A DNA stretch of 64,000 bases. Source: Nocardia sp. CDC159. Lineage in GTDB: Bacteria > Actinomycetota > Actinomycetes > Mycobacteriales > Mycobacteriaceae. A program made the position numbers and the translations under genes. Below, one piece after another: positions 32,078-40,770 of this stretch; position 1 is the stretch's first letter; each line of letters opens with the position of its first letter. The stretch is from the NCBI RefSeq assembly GCF_023740735.1, contig NZ_JAMRXH010000010.1, positions 62,001-126,000 of the forward strand. The letters are read 5' to 3'. Under the pieces are notes generated by a model, which worked only from the letters and a program-made list of their open reading frames with translations, ran no database searches and was not told the DNA's origin.

Positions 32078-35071
32078 ATGAGTGTAGCGAGTCGGCAACG
32101 CGGGGGCGGGTCGGAGGAGCCCCCCGTCGAGGTGCGAGTGCTCGGTCCGGTGCTGGTATGGGCCGAGGGACGGCAGATCGCCGTCGACCGTCCGCTGGAA
32201 CGGGCGGTGCTGGTGCGGTTGGGCCTGGCGCGCGGTACGCCGGTTCCGGATCAGCGAATGGCCGTCGATCTGTGGGGCGACGGCGATCTTACCCGGCCGA
32301 TTCCGCGTCTGCGCGTGCTGATTTCGCGCCTGCGCGCGGCATTGGGCGGACATGCCAACGCGGTGCTGCGCTCGCCCGCGGGCTATCGCGCGAATATCGT
32401 GCTCGCCGATCTGGCCGCCGCCGAGGCCGCGGCCGACCGCATGCATGCCGCGCGGCGGGCCGGGCGGCACGAGGAGGTGCGCGCCGCGGCCCGCGAGGCG
32501 CTGTCGCATTGGCGCGCAACGGCGCTGGCCGATCTGATGGCGGTGCCGTTCGTGCGGGCCGAGGCGGCGCGGCTGGAGGAGTGGCGGCTCGGGCTGACCG
32601 TCACCGGACTCGACGCGGCGGTGGCGCTGGGCGCCGAGGCCGAGGTGATCGCCGAGCTGGCGGCCCTGGTCGACGAGCATCCCCTGCACGAGCCGCTGAC
32701 CCGGCTGCACGCGATCGCGGTGTACCGCACGGGAAGTCAGGCCGATGCGCTGGATCGGTTGCAGCGGCTGCGCCGGGCGCTGTCGGACGAGCTGGGCGTG
32801 GACCCGGCGCCGGAGACCGCGGAGCTGGAACTGCGGATGCTCAACCACGATCCGGCGCTGCGCACCGCGCCCGCCCGTCTCGCCCCCGCTCCGGAACCCG
32901 CCGGGAGTGAGTACACCGGCGCGCTGCCCGTGCCGACCGACAGCTTCCTGGGTCGGCGGCGCGAGCTGTCCGCGGTGCTGGGTGCGGCCTCGCGGCCGGG
33001 ATTGGTGAGTGTGGTGGGCCCGCCCGGCAGCGGGAAGTCGCGGCTCGCGCTGGAGGCGGCGCGACGGCTGGTGAGCACGGGGCGCGCGGTGCGGCTGGTG
33101 GAACTGGGCCCGCTGCACCGCGCCGACACCGTCGGTCCGGCCGTGGCGGCCGCGTTGGAAGTGGATGCGCCGCCGCAGGGTTGGGCCGCGGCGCTGGCGC
33201 CGGTGCTGCGCGATGCGGTGCTGGTCCTCGACGGCGCCGAACATGTGCTCGCCGCGGCGCGGCTGACCGCCGCGACGCTGCTGCGGCTCACACCGGGGCT
33301 GACCGTGCTGGTCACCTCCCAGCGCGCGCTGGACCAGCCGGGGGAGTTCGTCATCGGATTGGGCGCGCTGGAGCGCCCCGCGAGCGTGGAGCTGTTCGTC
33401 GACCGCTCGGTCGGGCCGCTGACCGCGGCCGAGCGGGCCGATCTGGTGTCGGTGTGCGCCGCGGTGGACTGGCTGCCCCTGGGCATCGAGCTCGCGGCCG
33501 GTCTCACCCGCACCCTCACCGTCGCACAGCTCGCCCAGCGCATCGACGCCCGGGTGCGCTTGCTGGTCGGGGGTCCCGGCGGTCGCCACGGCAGCCTGCA
33601 GGCGGCCCTGGACTGGAGTTACGAACTGCTGGAGCCGGTCGAACAGGCGGTGCTGCGCCGGATTTCGGTCTTCGCGGGCGGATTCGTGCTGGAGGCCGCC
33701 GAGGCGGTTGTGCCAGATGACGAGCTGGATCGGACCGGGGTCGCACCGGCGCTGGCCGAGCTGGTGCAGCGCAGCCTGGTGGCGGTCCACATCGATGGTG
33801 CGGGCCGGAGGTTCTCGCTGCTGGAGACCGTTCGCGCGTACGCGCTCACGAAACTGGCGGCGGCGCAGGAGGTCTCGCTCACTCGCGCGCGACATGCCGA
33901 CTGGTGTCTGGAGCTGGTGACGACGGCTGGTGCGGACCGTCGGTTCGCCTCGGCCGGTGCGGTGGCCGAGGTCTTCGCCGAATGGCCGAATCTGCTCGAG
34001 GCGCTGGAGTGTGCGCCGGGCACGGCGTGGGCGCCCACGGGTCTGCGGCTGGCCACCGCGCTGCACGAGCCGTGGCTGGTCCGATCCTGGTATCGGGAGG
34101 CGCAGCGGCATTTTCGCGCCCTGATCGACGCGCCGGGAGCGACATCGGCCGAACGCGCGAACGCGTTGAGCCGCCACGCCTTTCACGCGTTGATGACCGG
34201 CGGACTCGACCGGGCGGCCGAGCTGCTGAGGCAGGCCGCCGGGTTGGCCGACGGCCTGGACGACGAGGCGCTGCTGCTGGGCATCCGGTACTACCAGGGC
34301 ATCGTGGATATCGAGCGCGGCCGGTTGCCCGCGGCGGTCGACGCGCTGGAAACCGGTGAGCGGCTGGCCGAGCGGCTCGGCGACCGGACCCGGATGTCGG
34401 CGTTCGCCGACGCCCGGGGCACCGCCCAGCTGTTCGCGGGCGCCGCGCTCGCGGCCCTGGGCAGTTACCGGCGTGCCCTGGACATCGATCGCGAGCTTGG
34501 CGACGAGCACGGGTTGGCCCGTGGGCTGAGCAATTCCGCCAAGGCACTGCTGTCGCTGGGCCGCGAGAGCGAGGCCCTGTGCGCGGCCGAGGAATCCGAT
34601 CTGTACGCCAAGCGGCTCGACGATCGGCAGATCCTGTCGCTCAACGAATTGGTCCGCGCCGCGGTGGCATCGGCCGCTGGTCGCCTCGACGTCGCCGAAA
34701 CCCATTGCCGCACGGCGCAGGCGTGTCTCGGGGACGACATCAGCATGGCCGATATCGATCTCGCCGACGTGCTGCTGGCCAAGGGCGAGATGCCGGCCGC
34801 GCGTTCGCTGCTGGAGCGCGTCTACGCCGAGGCCCCGCCCGGTGGCACGCAATGGCTTGCGGCCCGGGCGATCTCGGCCGTGCTGGCCGCCGCCGACGGT
34901 GACCGGGCGCGGGCTCGGCACCTCGTCGACGAGGTCGGCCGGGACTACGCCCGGTCCGGATTCGGCTGGGTGCGCTACACCGCCCGGCTTCAGGCCGTGC
35001 GCGAATGGCTGGCGTGCGACGAACCGTTCGCGGCGCTGGGCGGCCGATCCGGCTGGGGCCACGGCTCATAA
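32078..35071 (+). CDS. AfsR/SARP-type transcriptional regulator (wHTH-BTAD-NB-ARC)
   Basis: 997 residues from ATG 32078 (AGGGG 6 nt upstream). Order: OmpR-like winged helix (about 17-95), bacterial transcriptional activator domain (100-250) with the 'DALDRLQRLRRALSDELGVDPAPE' end, then an AAA/NB-ARC module with Walker A VVGPPGSGKSRL (Lys320) and 'LVLDGAEHVL' as Walker B, and a long helical, TPR-like C-terminus (about 600-990). These are large pathway regulators in actinobacteria. No biosynthetic cluster is attached here, so its targets are unknown. The 3' end overlaps the convergent IclR gene by 82 bp. Confidence 0.9.
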   Translation: MSVASRQRGGGSEEPPVEVRVLGPVLVWAEGRQIAVDRPLERAVLVRLGLARGTPVPDQRMAVDLWGDGDLTRPIPRLRVLISRLRAALGGHANAVLRSPAGYRANIVLADLAAAEAAADRMHAARRAGRHEEVRAAAREALSHWRATALADLMAVPFVRAEAARLEEWRLGLTVTGLDAAVALGAEAEVIAELAALVDEHPLHEPLTRLHAIAVYRTGSQADALDRLQRLRRALSDELGVDPAPETAELELRMLNHDPALRTAPARLAPAPEPAGSEYTGALPVPTDSFLGRRRELSAVLGAASRPGLVSVVGPPGSGKSRLALEAARRLVSTGRAVRLVELGPLHRADTVGPAVAAALEVDAPPQGWAAALAPVLRDAVLVLDGAEHVLAAARLTAATLLRLTPGLTVLVTSQRALDQPGEFVIGLGALERPASVELFVDRSVGPLTAAERADLVSVCAAVDWLPLGIELAAGLTRTLTVAQLAQRIDARVRLLVGGPGGRHGSLQAALDWSYELLEPVEQAVLRRISVFAGGFVLEAAEAVVPDDELDRTGVAPALAELVQRSLVAVHIDGAGRRFSLLETVRAYALTKLAAAQEVSLTRARHADWCLELVTTAGADRRFASAGAVAEVFAEWPNLLEALECAPGTAWAPTGLRLATALHEPWLVRSWYREAQRHFRALIDAPGATSAERANALSRHAFHALMTGGLDRAAELLRQAAGLADGLDDEALLLGIRYYQGIVDIERGRLPAAVDALETGERLAERLGDRTRMSAFADARGTAQLFAGAALAALGSYRRALDIDRELGDEHGLARGLSNSAKALLSLGRESEALCAAEESDLYAKRLDDRQILSLNELVRAAVASAAGRLDVAETHCRTAQACLGDDISMADIDLADVLLAKGEMPAARSLLERVYAEAPPGGTQWLAARAISAVLAAADGDRARARHLVDEVGRDYARSGFGWVRYTARLQAVREWLACDEPFAALGGRSGWGHGS

Positions 35072-35832
35072 CCTGGCCAGGGCGAGGCCGCGCGCTCGGC
35101 CCGCACGAGCCGGACCAGTTCGACGCTGATCTGGTCGGCGGTGCGGCGCACCGCCTCGGTCACGGCATCGATCCGGCGCGCCTCGAACGTGGTGGCGGCC
35201 AGGGCGGCCACCACCGTGCCCGAGGGCGCGCGCACCGGCGCGGCCACGCAGGCCACCGCGTAGGCGCGCATGTCCAGGTCGTAGGCCAGGCCGCGATCGC
35301 GCGCCGTGCTCGCCGCCTGTGCCCACTCGCGCGTCGAATATCCCTGCGGCGGTTCGGTGAAAGGCGTTGTGGCCCTGATGATTTTCTCCGCCGCCGTACC
35401 GGGCGGCAGCAGTACGCCCGCGCGCAGCGGGAAGACCTCGTTCACCTCGCGGCCGATTCCGGTCACCAGGATGGTCTGCCCCGCCTCCGCGACGGCCAGG
35501 CTGAACCCGCCGCGCTCGGTGGTGGCGGCCAGCCGCCCGAGTGGCCGGGCCGCCGCCGCCCGCAGCAGCCGCGCGGGCCGCCAGGACTGACCGAGCCGAA
35601 AAGTGCGCGGCCCCAAGGTGTATCGCCCGCCCCGGCGCTGCACCGCGCCGAGGTTGACGAGCTGGTCCAGGAGCCGATGCGCGGTCGCCTTCGGTAGGCC
35701 CGCCGCGGCGGCGATACCGGTCAGCCCCCGGTCTTCGCCGTCGGCCAGCACCTCGAGCAGTGCGAACGCGCCCTCCAGCACGCTGCGACCGCTCGTCGTC
35801 TCGTTTTTGACAATTACCTGCACGCTGTTCAC
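34990..35832 (-). CDS. IclR-family transcriptional regulator
   Basis: 280 residues from GTG 35832 (GGAAGG upstream). The IclR winged helix is at about 15-70 (FALLEVLADGEDRGLTGIAAAAGLPKATAHRLLDQLVNLG), and the C-terminal GAF-like effector domain begins near 85 and contains 'MRAYAVACVAAPVRAPSGTVVAALA'. The last 30 residues are Pro/Ser-rich and overlap the end of the AfsR-type gene. It faces the lysin gene, with a 9-bp-arm dyad between them. Confidence 0.88.
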   Translation of the reverse strand: MNSVQVIVKNETTSGRSVLEGAFALLEVLADGEDRGLTGIAAAAGLPKATAHRLLDQLVNLGAVQRRGGRYTLGPRTFRLGQSWRPARLLRAAAARPLGRLAATTERGGFSLAVAEAGQTILVTGIGREVNEVFPLRAGVLLPPGTAAEKIIRATTPFTEPPQGYSTREWAQAASTARDRGLAYDLDMRAYAVACVAAPVRAPSGTVVAALAATTFEARRIDAVTEAVRRTADQISVELVRLVRAERAASPWPGYEPWPQPDRPPSAANGSSHASHSRTA

Positions 35833-35850
35833 CCTCGACCTTCCGCTGCG

Positions 35851-35872
35851 CGGATCGTCGGTGGACGATCCG
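35851..35872. promoter_or_regulatory. Strong dyad upstream of IclR gene
   Basis: Perfect 9-bp arms CGGATCGTC / GACGATCCG with a 4-bp centre. It lies 19-40 bp upstream of the IclR start, in the 291-bp divergent gap to the lysin gene, and is a likely auto-operator. The rest of the gap shows no gene. Confidence 0.65.
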
Positions 35873-36123
35873 GTTGCTGTCGGGCCGATGTCCGAAACCC
35901 CCGAGCGGAAGGTCACCGGCTGGCTCGATCGCCGCGTTCGTCGGGCAGCCCGCACTGCCGCCTTCGGCTGACGATCATGCCTGCGTATCGGGCGAAAATG
36001 CAAGTATGTTTCACCCCCTACGGGGACCAACCCATCGGTCCGATTCGGTGAAACGTCGGTGAGATGTCGCTGAGATGCGCCGCTTCCAGACTTGGTCGCA
36101 CACACCGACCGAAAGGAACGACG

Positions 36124-36954
36124 ATGGTGGACAGTCTCTTCGCCGATGTCTCGTATTTCCAGGTGCCGGTCGACGATTCCTATCCGTACCGGATCCTGAG
36201 CTTCCGCTCCAACGACGGCACCTTCCGGGATCCGAACTTCGCCGCGAATTACGCCTGGGCCACCGCGGCCGCCGACGACGGCCGGTTGGCGTGTTTCATC
36301 GTCTATTTCTACTGGCGGCCCAACTGGGCCGAGACGGTGAGCACCCACCGCGAGATGGTGGCGAGCTGTGGCGGCCCGCATCCGCGCATGATCGTGATGA
36401 TCGACGTGGAATCGGGCGGCAATCCGGGCGGGGATCAGTCCGACGGCATCAACCGCGCCTACTGGGAGTTGGCCGGATGGCTCGGCGACGCCCGGCGGGT
36501 GATCGGTTACGCCAATGCCGGCGATCTGTTCGGCATGTGGCCGACGCGGCCGCAGGGCCTACGCCTGATCGGCGCGGGCTACGGTCGCGATCCGCATCTG
36601 CCCGGCCAGATCGCGCATCAATACACCGACGGAAACGGGTACGGCGGCGGCCTGCCCGAGGGCTGCCCGCCCTTCGGCAGCTGCGATATGAACGCCGCCA
36701 ACGGGCTCTCGCCCGAGGACTTCGCCGCACGGTGCGGCGTTGGTACAGAGGAGGATTTCATGTCCGCGTTGAACGAGGCCGAGCAGCGCGAGCTGCTGGA
36801 CAAGACCCGCGAGATCTGGACCCAACTGCGCGGTCCGGACGGTCAGGGGTGGCCGCAGCTGGGCCAGGACACCCACGGCCGCAATCGAACTCCGGTCGAC
36901 GCGCTGGCCGCCGTGGGGGAGGCCGTGGCCGCCAAGGCGCGGTCGGTGAAATAA
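36124..36954 (+). CDS. Phage-type lysin (GH25-like muramidase) with C-terminal domain
   Basis: 276 residues from ATG 36124 (AAAGGA upstream). Residues 1-205 read as a GH25-like barrel: N-terminal Asp in FADVSYFQ, the catalytic DxE in MIDVESGG, and the late HQYTD and CDMN strands, a form seen in LysA proteins of Rhodococcus, Nocardia and Mycobacterium phages. The final 64 residues (SALNEAEQRELLDKTREIWTQLRGPDGQGWPQ...) are a separate helical domain also typical of these phages. There is no signal peptide, holin or other phage gene nearby. An internal SD and in-frame ATG precede the C-terminal domain. Confidence 0.8.
   Translation: MVDSLFADVSYFQVPVDDSYPYRILSFRSNDGTFRDPNFAANYAWATAAADDGRLACFIVYFYWRPNWAETVSTHREMVASCGGPHPRMIVMIDVESGGNPGGDQSDGINRAYWELAGWLGDARRVIGYANAGDLFGMWPTRPQGLRLIGAGYGRDPHLPGQIAHQYTDGNGYGGGLPEGCPPFGSCDMNAANGLSPEDFAARCGVGTEEDFMSALNEAEQRELLDKTREIWTQLRGPDGQGWPQLGQDTHGRNRTPVDALAAVGEAVAAKARSVK
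36747..36762 (+). promoter_or_regulatory. Internal ribosome binding site and ATG within lysin gene
   Basis: AGAGGAGG (36747-36754) lies 5 nt before an in-frame ATG at 36760. Starting there gives a 64-residue product equal to the C-terminal domain. Confidence 0.55.
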
Positions 36955-36984
36955 CTTGTCGGTGCCGTCTGGCATGGTTCGCAT

Positions 36985-38214
36985 GTGCGTACCATGACCG
37001 CCGCAGCGGCCCGCCGGACCGCGCTCGCCGCCCAGGGATTCGCCGCGCCGCGCCCGGCGTCCCCGCCCTCCCGCCGCACGATTCTGCGCACGCTGGAGCG
37101 AACCCAGCTGCTGCAGTTGGACTCGGTATCGGCTGTGGTGCGGGCCCATTACGCGCCCGTGTTCAGCCGTATCGGGGCCTACGACCGGGCGCTGCTGGAC
37201 GAGGCGGCGTGGAGTCACAGCGCCCGGCGGCCGCGGCGGCTGGTCGAGTACTGGGCGCACGAGGCCGCGCTCATACCGGTCGAGGACTGGCCGCTGCTGC
37301 GGTGGCGGATGGAGCGCTACCGGCACGGTCGCTGGGGCGGCGCGCAGAATGTGTTGCGGCGCAATCCGAATCTGCCCCAGGATGTGCTGGATGTGATCGG
37401 CGAATTCGGGGCCAGCACGGCCGGTGAGGTCGAGCGGCATCTGGAACTGGATCGCCCGCGCAGCAAGGACCACTGGGGCTGGAACTACAGCGATACCAAG
37501 GTGATCTGCGAGGTGCTGTTCGCCACCGGCGAGCTGTCGGTGGCCAAGCGCGTCGGCTTTCAGCGCCACTACGACCTCACCGAGCGGGTGCTGCCGCCGG
37601 AGGTGCTGGCCCGCACGCCGGACGAGGCGGAGGCGGTGCTGGAGTTGGTGCGCCGCGCCGCGACGGCGCTGGGCATCGCCACCGAGCCCGATCTGCGCGA
37701 CTACTACCGCCTGCATCGAAGCCAGACCGAGCCCGCGATCGCCGCGCTGGTGGACGCGGGGGAGTTGGAACCGGTGAGTGTGGCCGGCTGGGATCGGGTG
37801 GCCTATCTGAGCGCGGGTGCGCGCACGCCGCGGCGGGTCGAGGGCGGCGCGCTGCTGTGCCCGTTCGATCCGCTCATCTTCTTCCGGCCGCGCACCGAGC
37901 GGATCTTCGATTTCCACTACCGCATCGAGATCTACACCCCGGAAGCCAAACGGGTGCACGGCTATTACGTCTTTCCGTTCCTGCTCGACGGCGAGCTGGT
38001 GGCCCGGGTCGATCTGCGCGCCGAGCGCGGCACCGGGCGGCTACTGGTGCCCGGCGCCTTCGCCGAACCGGGCCGGGACTCCCCGTACGTGGTCGCGGAA
38101 CTGGCCCGGTCGCTGCGCGAGATTGCCGATTGGCTGGAACTGGACACCATCGAGGTCGGCGAGCGCGGCGATCTGATCGTTCCGTTGCGCGGTGCCTTCG
38201 CCGCCGCGGCCTAG
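36985..38214 (+). CDS. YcaQ-like winged-helix protein (HTH_42), putative crosslink DNA glycosylase
   Basis: 409 residues from GTG 36985, or 406 from ATG 36994. The family order is visible: an N-terminal helical part with 'LLQLDSVSAVVRAHYAPVFSRIG', then 'LVEYWAHEAALIPVEDWPLLRWRM', a winged-helix centre, and the C-terminal core 'ALLCPFDPLIFFRPRTERIFDFHYRIEIYTP'. The QLDS and HEA motifs resemble those of E. coli YcaQ and Streptomyces AlkX-type glycosylases that unhook DNA interstrand crosslinks. A role in repair, or in self-protection from an alkylating metabolite, is inferred. Confidence 0.85.
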   Translation: MRTMTAAAARRTALAAQGFAAPRPASPPSRRTILRTLERTQLLQLDSVSAVVRAHYAPVFSRIGAYDRALLDEAAWSHSARRPRRLVEYWAHEAALIPVEDWPLLRWRMERYRHGRWGGAQNVLRRNPNLPQDVLDVIGEFGASTAGEVERHLELDRPRSKDHWGWNYSDTKVICEVLFATGELSVAKRVGFQRHYDLTERVLPPEVLARTPDEAEAVLELVRRAATALGIATEPDLRDYYRLHRSQTEPAIAALVDAGELEPVSVAGWDRVAYLSAGARTPRRVEGGALLCPFDPLIFFRPRTERIFDFHYRIEIYTPEAKRVHGYYVFPFLLDGELVARVDLRAERGTGRLLVPGAFAEPGRDSPYVVAELARSLREIADWLELDTIEVGERGDLIVPLRGAFAAAA

Positions 38215-38510
38215 GTGGTCGGATCGGGTGCCGTCCGCCCGGCTGGTGCGGGCGCGCTGAGCGCCGCGGTCGTCGTGGTCTCGGTGGAGGTGATCAGGGC
38301 GTAGGCGCGGGCGAGTTCGGCCAGCGCCCCGGCGGCATTGCCGGGCTGCAGGTCCGCGACCGCGTCGGCCTCGCGGCCGATCGCCTGCAGCAGTCGCTCC
38401 CGCGCCGCCGCGGCGGCGGGTTCGTCCCGCAGGAGTACGAGGGGGACCTGCTGGATCTCCTCGTACGGTGACTCGTGCGCGGATCCCGGATGCTCGTCGG
38501 TCATCGTCAT
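38211..38510 (-). CDS. Small hypothetical protein
   Basis: 99 residues, acidic N-terminus, a helical centre (LLQAIGREADAVADLQPGNAAGALAELARAYALI) and a Thr/Ala/Pro-rich tail. No signal peptide, membrane segment or known domain. ATG 38510 (or 38504) is reasonable. It is convergent with the YcaQ-like gene, overlapping by 4 bp, and divergent from the VOC gene. Confidence 0.5.
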   Translation of the reverse strand: MTMTDEHPGSAHESPYEEIQQVPLVLLRDEPAAAAARERLLQAIGREADAVADLQPGNAAGALAELARAYALITSTETTTTAALSAPAPAGRTAPDPTT

Positions 38511-38619
38511 GGATTTCCTGTCGGCGCGACTATGGGGTCGCTGGGAAGGCTAACCCGCGATCGCGCGGCCGCGGCCCAACCGTCGACGAGATCGCCGTGT
38601 TTCTGTCGGACCCGGCAGG

Positions 38620-38625
38620 TAGGTT
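38620..38625 (+). promoter_or_regulatory. -10 hexamer TAGGTT of a probable leaderless VOC gene
   Basis: It ends 6 nt before GTG 38632. Confidence 0.5.
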
Positions 38626-38631
38626 TCGGCC

Positions 38632-39087
38632 GTGGCACTGAATTGGAAACTGGTCATCGACGCCAGAAACGCCCCGGCCCTCGCCGAGTTCTGGGCGGCC
38701 GCTCTGGAATACGAGGTGGAAGACCCCACGGTCCTCATCGACCAGCTGCTGGCCGCGGGCCACATCGGCGGCGATGCGGTGACCGAGCACCGGGGCCGCA
38801 AGAACTTCCGGGGCTACGCCGCGATCCGCCACCCCGACGATCCATTCGACCCGGTCAGCGGTATCGGCCAGGGGCGGCGGCTGCTCTTCCAGGACGTCCC
38901 CGAGGGCAAGTCCGGCAAGAACCGCCTGCACATCGATGTGCACAGCGCACCCGGCGGCTTGGACGAGCTGGTGGCCCGCCTGGAGGCGCTCGGGGCAACC
39001 CGGGTCGACGAGGTCGACCAGGGCCCCGCCGGACATTGGTGGGTGCTGCGCGATCCGGAGGGCAACGAGTTCTGCGCCGCCGGATAG
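38632..39087 (+). CDS. VOC-superfamily (glyoxalase-like) protein
   Basis: 151 residues, one VOC-like domain of two beta-alpha-beta modules: LNWKLVIDARNAPALAEFWAAALEYEVED at the start, and 'RLHIDVHSAPGGLDELVARLEALGATRVDE ... WWVLRDPEGNEFCAAG' at the end. The final 'DPEGNEF' is the family signature, with Glu as a metal ligand. It could be a dioxygenase, lyase or resistance-type binding protein; the sequence does not say. The start is supported by the hexamer at 38620. Confidence 0.85.
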   Translation: MALNWKLVIDARNAPALAEFWAAALEYEVEDPTVLIDQLLAAGHIGGDAVTEHRGRKNFRGYAAIRHPDDPFDPVSGIGQGRRLLFQDVPEGKSGKNRLHIDVHSAPGGLDELVARLEALGATRVDEVDQGPAGHWWVLRDPEGNEFCAAG

Positions 39088-39135
39088 ACCGCGCCGGAAC
39101 GTCTTTCGGGTATCGGCCCGGTACTCGCCGATCCG

Positions 39136-40686
39136 TCAGGTATTGACCGTCGCGTCCTCGGCGATGATCGCGTCCCCCGGGGCGGGCAGCCGCCGGGCCA
39201 GGACCTGGCCGCGGAAGAACCTCGGCATCACCCGGGCGAGGATCAGGTAGAGCGGGATGCCGATCAGTAGGGTGCCGACGCCGAGGAGGAAGATCGCTCC
39301 GATGCGCCAGTGCGGCGGGAAGGGCATGAGCCAGGCGGCATCGTCGGCGCCCGGCTGCCAGGAGGTCACCGCCGTCCAGCCGGCGGCGAACAGCAGGGCG
39401 ATGCCGCCCAGTGCCGGGAGCACGCCCTTGATCAGGAAAGTCCTTGCGTCGGAAGTGAAGTCGTGGCGGTGCAGCCAGGCGCAGCTCAGACCGGTCAGGC
39501 CGTAGTAGAGGCCGATCGAGATGCCGATGGCGGTGACCGCCTCGCTGATCAGGCGGCCGCCGGAGACGAAGTTGAGCACCACGTACAGGGCGACCGACAT
39601 CGCGCCGAACACGATGGTGGAGAACGCGGGGGTCAGCCAGCGCGGGTCGATGCGGCCGAATGCCCTGGGCAGCGCGTGATGCAGCGCCATCGAATACGTC
39701 GTGCGGGCGGTCGGCAGGATCGTGGTCTGGGTCGAGGCCGCCGCGGAGGTCAGCACCATCAGGAACAGCAAGTGCACCAGCACGTCGCCTACGGTGCTGT
39801 CGCCGAACACCGCGCTGCCCAGCGCGCCGAGCACGTCGTCGACATGGGCGGGATTGGCCAGGCCCAGACCCTCGCGGCCCGCCCCGGCGAAGGCCTGGGC
39901 CGCCACGGTGACGAGCAGATACAGCGCCACCAGTGTGACCGTCGACAGCACGGCCGAGCGCCCGGGCGTGCGCCGCGGATCGACGGTCTCCTGATTGACC
40001 GACACCGCCGAATCCCAGCCCCAGTAGATGAACACCATCAACAGCACCGCGGTCACGAAGTCGTTGAAGGTGCCGATCGCGAACGGATCGAACCAGGACA
40101 GGTCCGGCACGCTCGCCCCCGGCGGCGCGTGCCCGGTCGCGACCCGCACCAGCGCGACCACCGAGAACAGCACGAGCATGCCGAATTCGACGGTCAGCAG
40201 CGCCGACTGCAGCCGCGCGGACACATCGATCCCGCAGACCGCGACGATCGTCATCACGATCAGATAGCAGATCCCCAGCAACAGCACCCAGCCGCTGGTC
40301 GGATCCGAACCGATGCCCTGGGCGCCCACCAGCAGGAAGGTGTACTGCGCGCTGATCTGCGCCAGGCTGGCCATCACCAGCAGATCCGACACCACGATCG
40401 CCCAGCCCGACATCCACCCGGTGAACGGCCCGAACGCCCGCGTGGCCCACACGAAGGTCGTGCCCGGATCCGGCTCCACCTGATTGAGTTCGCGATAGCC
40501 GATCGCGACCAGCAGCATCGGCACGAAGGCCAGCAGCACGATGATCGGCGCGTGCAGCCCGACGGCGGCGGCCACCAGGCCGAGGGTGGCGGTGATGCTG
40601 TAGGCGGGCCCGGCGGAGGCCACGCCGATCACCACGCTGGAAACCAGGGAAAGCGCACCGGAACGCAAGGTGCTGGGGGAACTCAC
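39136..40686 (-). CDS. APC-superfamily permease
   Basis: 516 residues from GTG 40686. About 12 transmembrane helices. The N-terminal 'GVASAGPAYSITATLG' is the discontinuous helix 1, and the long 'YRELNQVEPDPGTTFVWATRAFGPFTGWMSGW' is typical of APC amino acid/amine permeases. A TACCCT hexamer on the minus strand (40693-40698) ends 6 nt before this GTG, which argues for it over the TTG/CTG-like longer frame at 40719. The substrate is unknown. It lies head to tail with the SBF-like gene, 84 bp downstream of its stop. Confidence 0.9.
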   Translation of the reverse strand: MSSPSTLRSGALSLVSSVVIGVASAGPAYSITATLGLVAAAVGLHAPIIVLLAFVPMLLVAIGYRELNQVEPDPGTTFVWATRAFGPFTGWMSGWAIVVSDLLVMASLAQISAQYTFLLVGAQGIGSDPTSGWVLLLGICYLIVMTIVAVCGIDVSARLQSALLTVEFGMLVLFSVVALVRVATGHAPPGASVPDLSWFDPFAIGTFNDFVTAVLLMVFIYWGWDSAVSVNQETVDPRRTPGRSAVLSTVTLVALYLLVTVAAQAFAGAGREGLGLANPAHVDDVLGALGSAVFGDSTVGDVLVHLLFLMVLTSAAASTQTTILPTARTTYSMALHHALPRAFGRIDPRWLTPAFSTIVFGAMSVALYVVLNFVSGGRLISEAVTAIGISIGLYYGLTGLSCAWLHRHDFTSDARTFLIKGVLPALGGIALLFAAGWTAVTSWQPGADDAAWLMPFPPHWRIGAIFLLGVGTLLIGIPLYLILARVMPRFFRGQVLARRLPAPGDAIIAEDATVNT

Positions 40687-40692
40687 CGGGTA

Positions 40693-40698
40693 AGGGTA
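40693..40698 (-). promoter_or_regulatory. -10 hexamer TACCCT of a probable leaderless APC gene
   Basis: Minus-strand hexamer with 6 nt to GTG 40686. Confidence 0.45.
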
Positions 40699-40770
40699 AG
40701 GGCTACCTGAGGGCAACACCGCATCGGCCGAACGGCCTCCCGGGCGGGCGCCCGGGAGGCCGCGCGGGCC

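Noticed and set aside
31928..35062. 1044-residue minus-strand frame opposite the AfsR-type gene
   Set aside because: Shadow frame; low-complexity Arg/Gln/His composition and no motifs.
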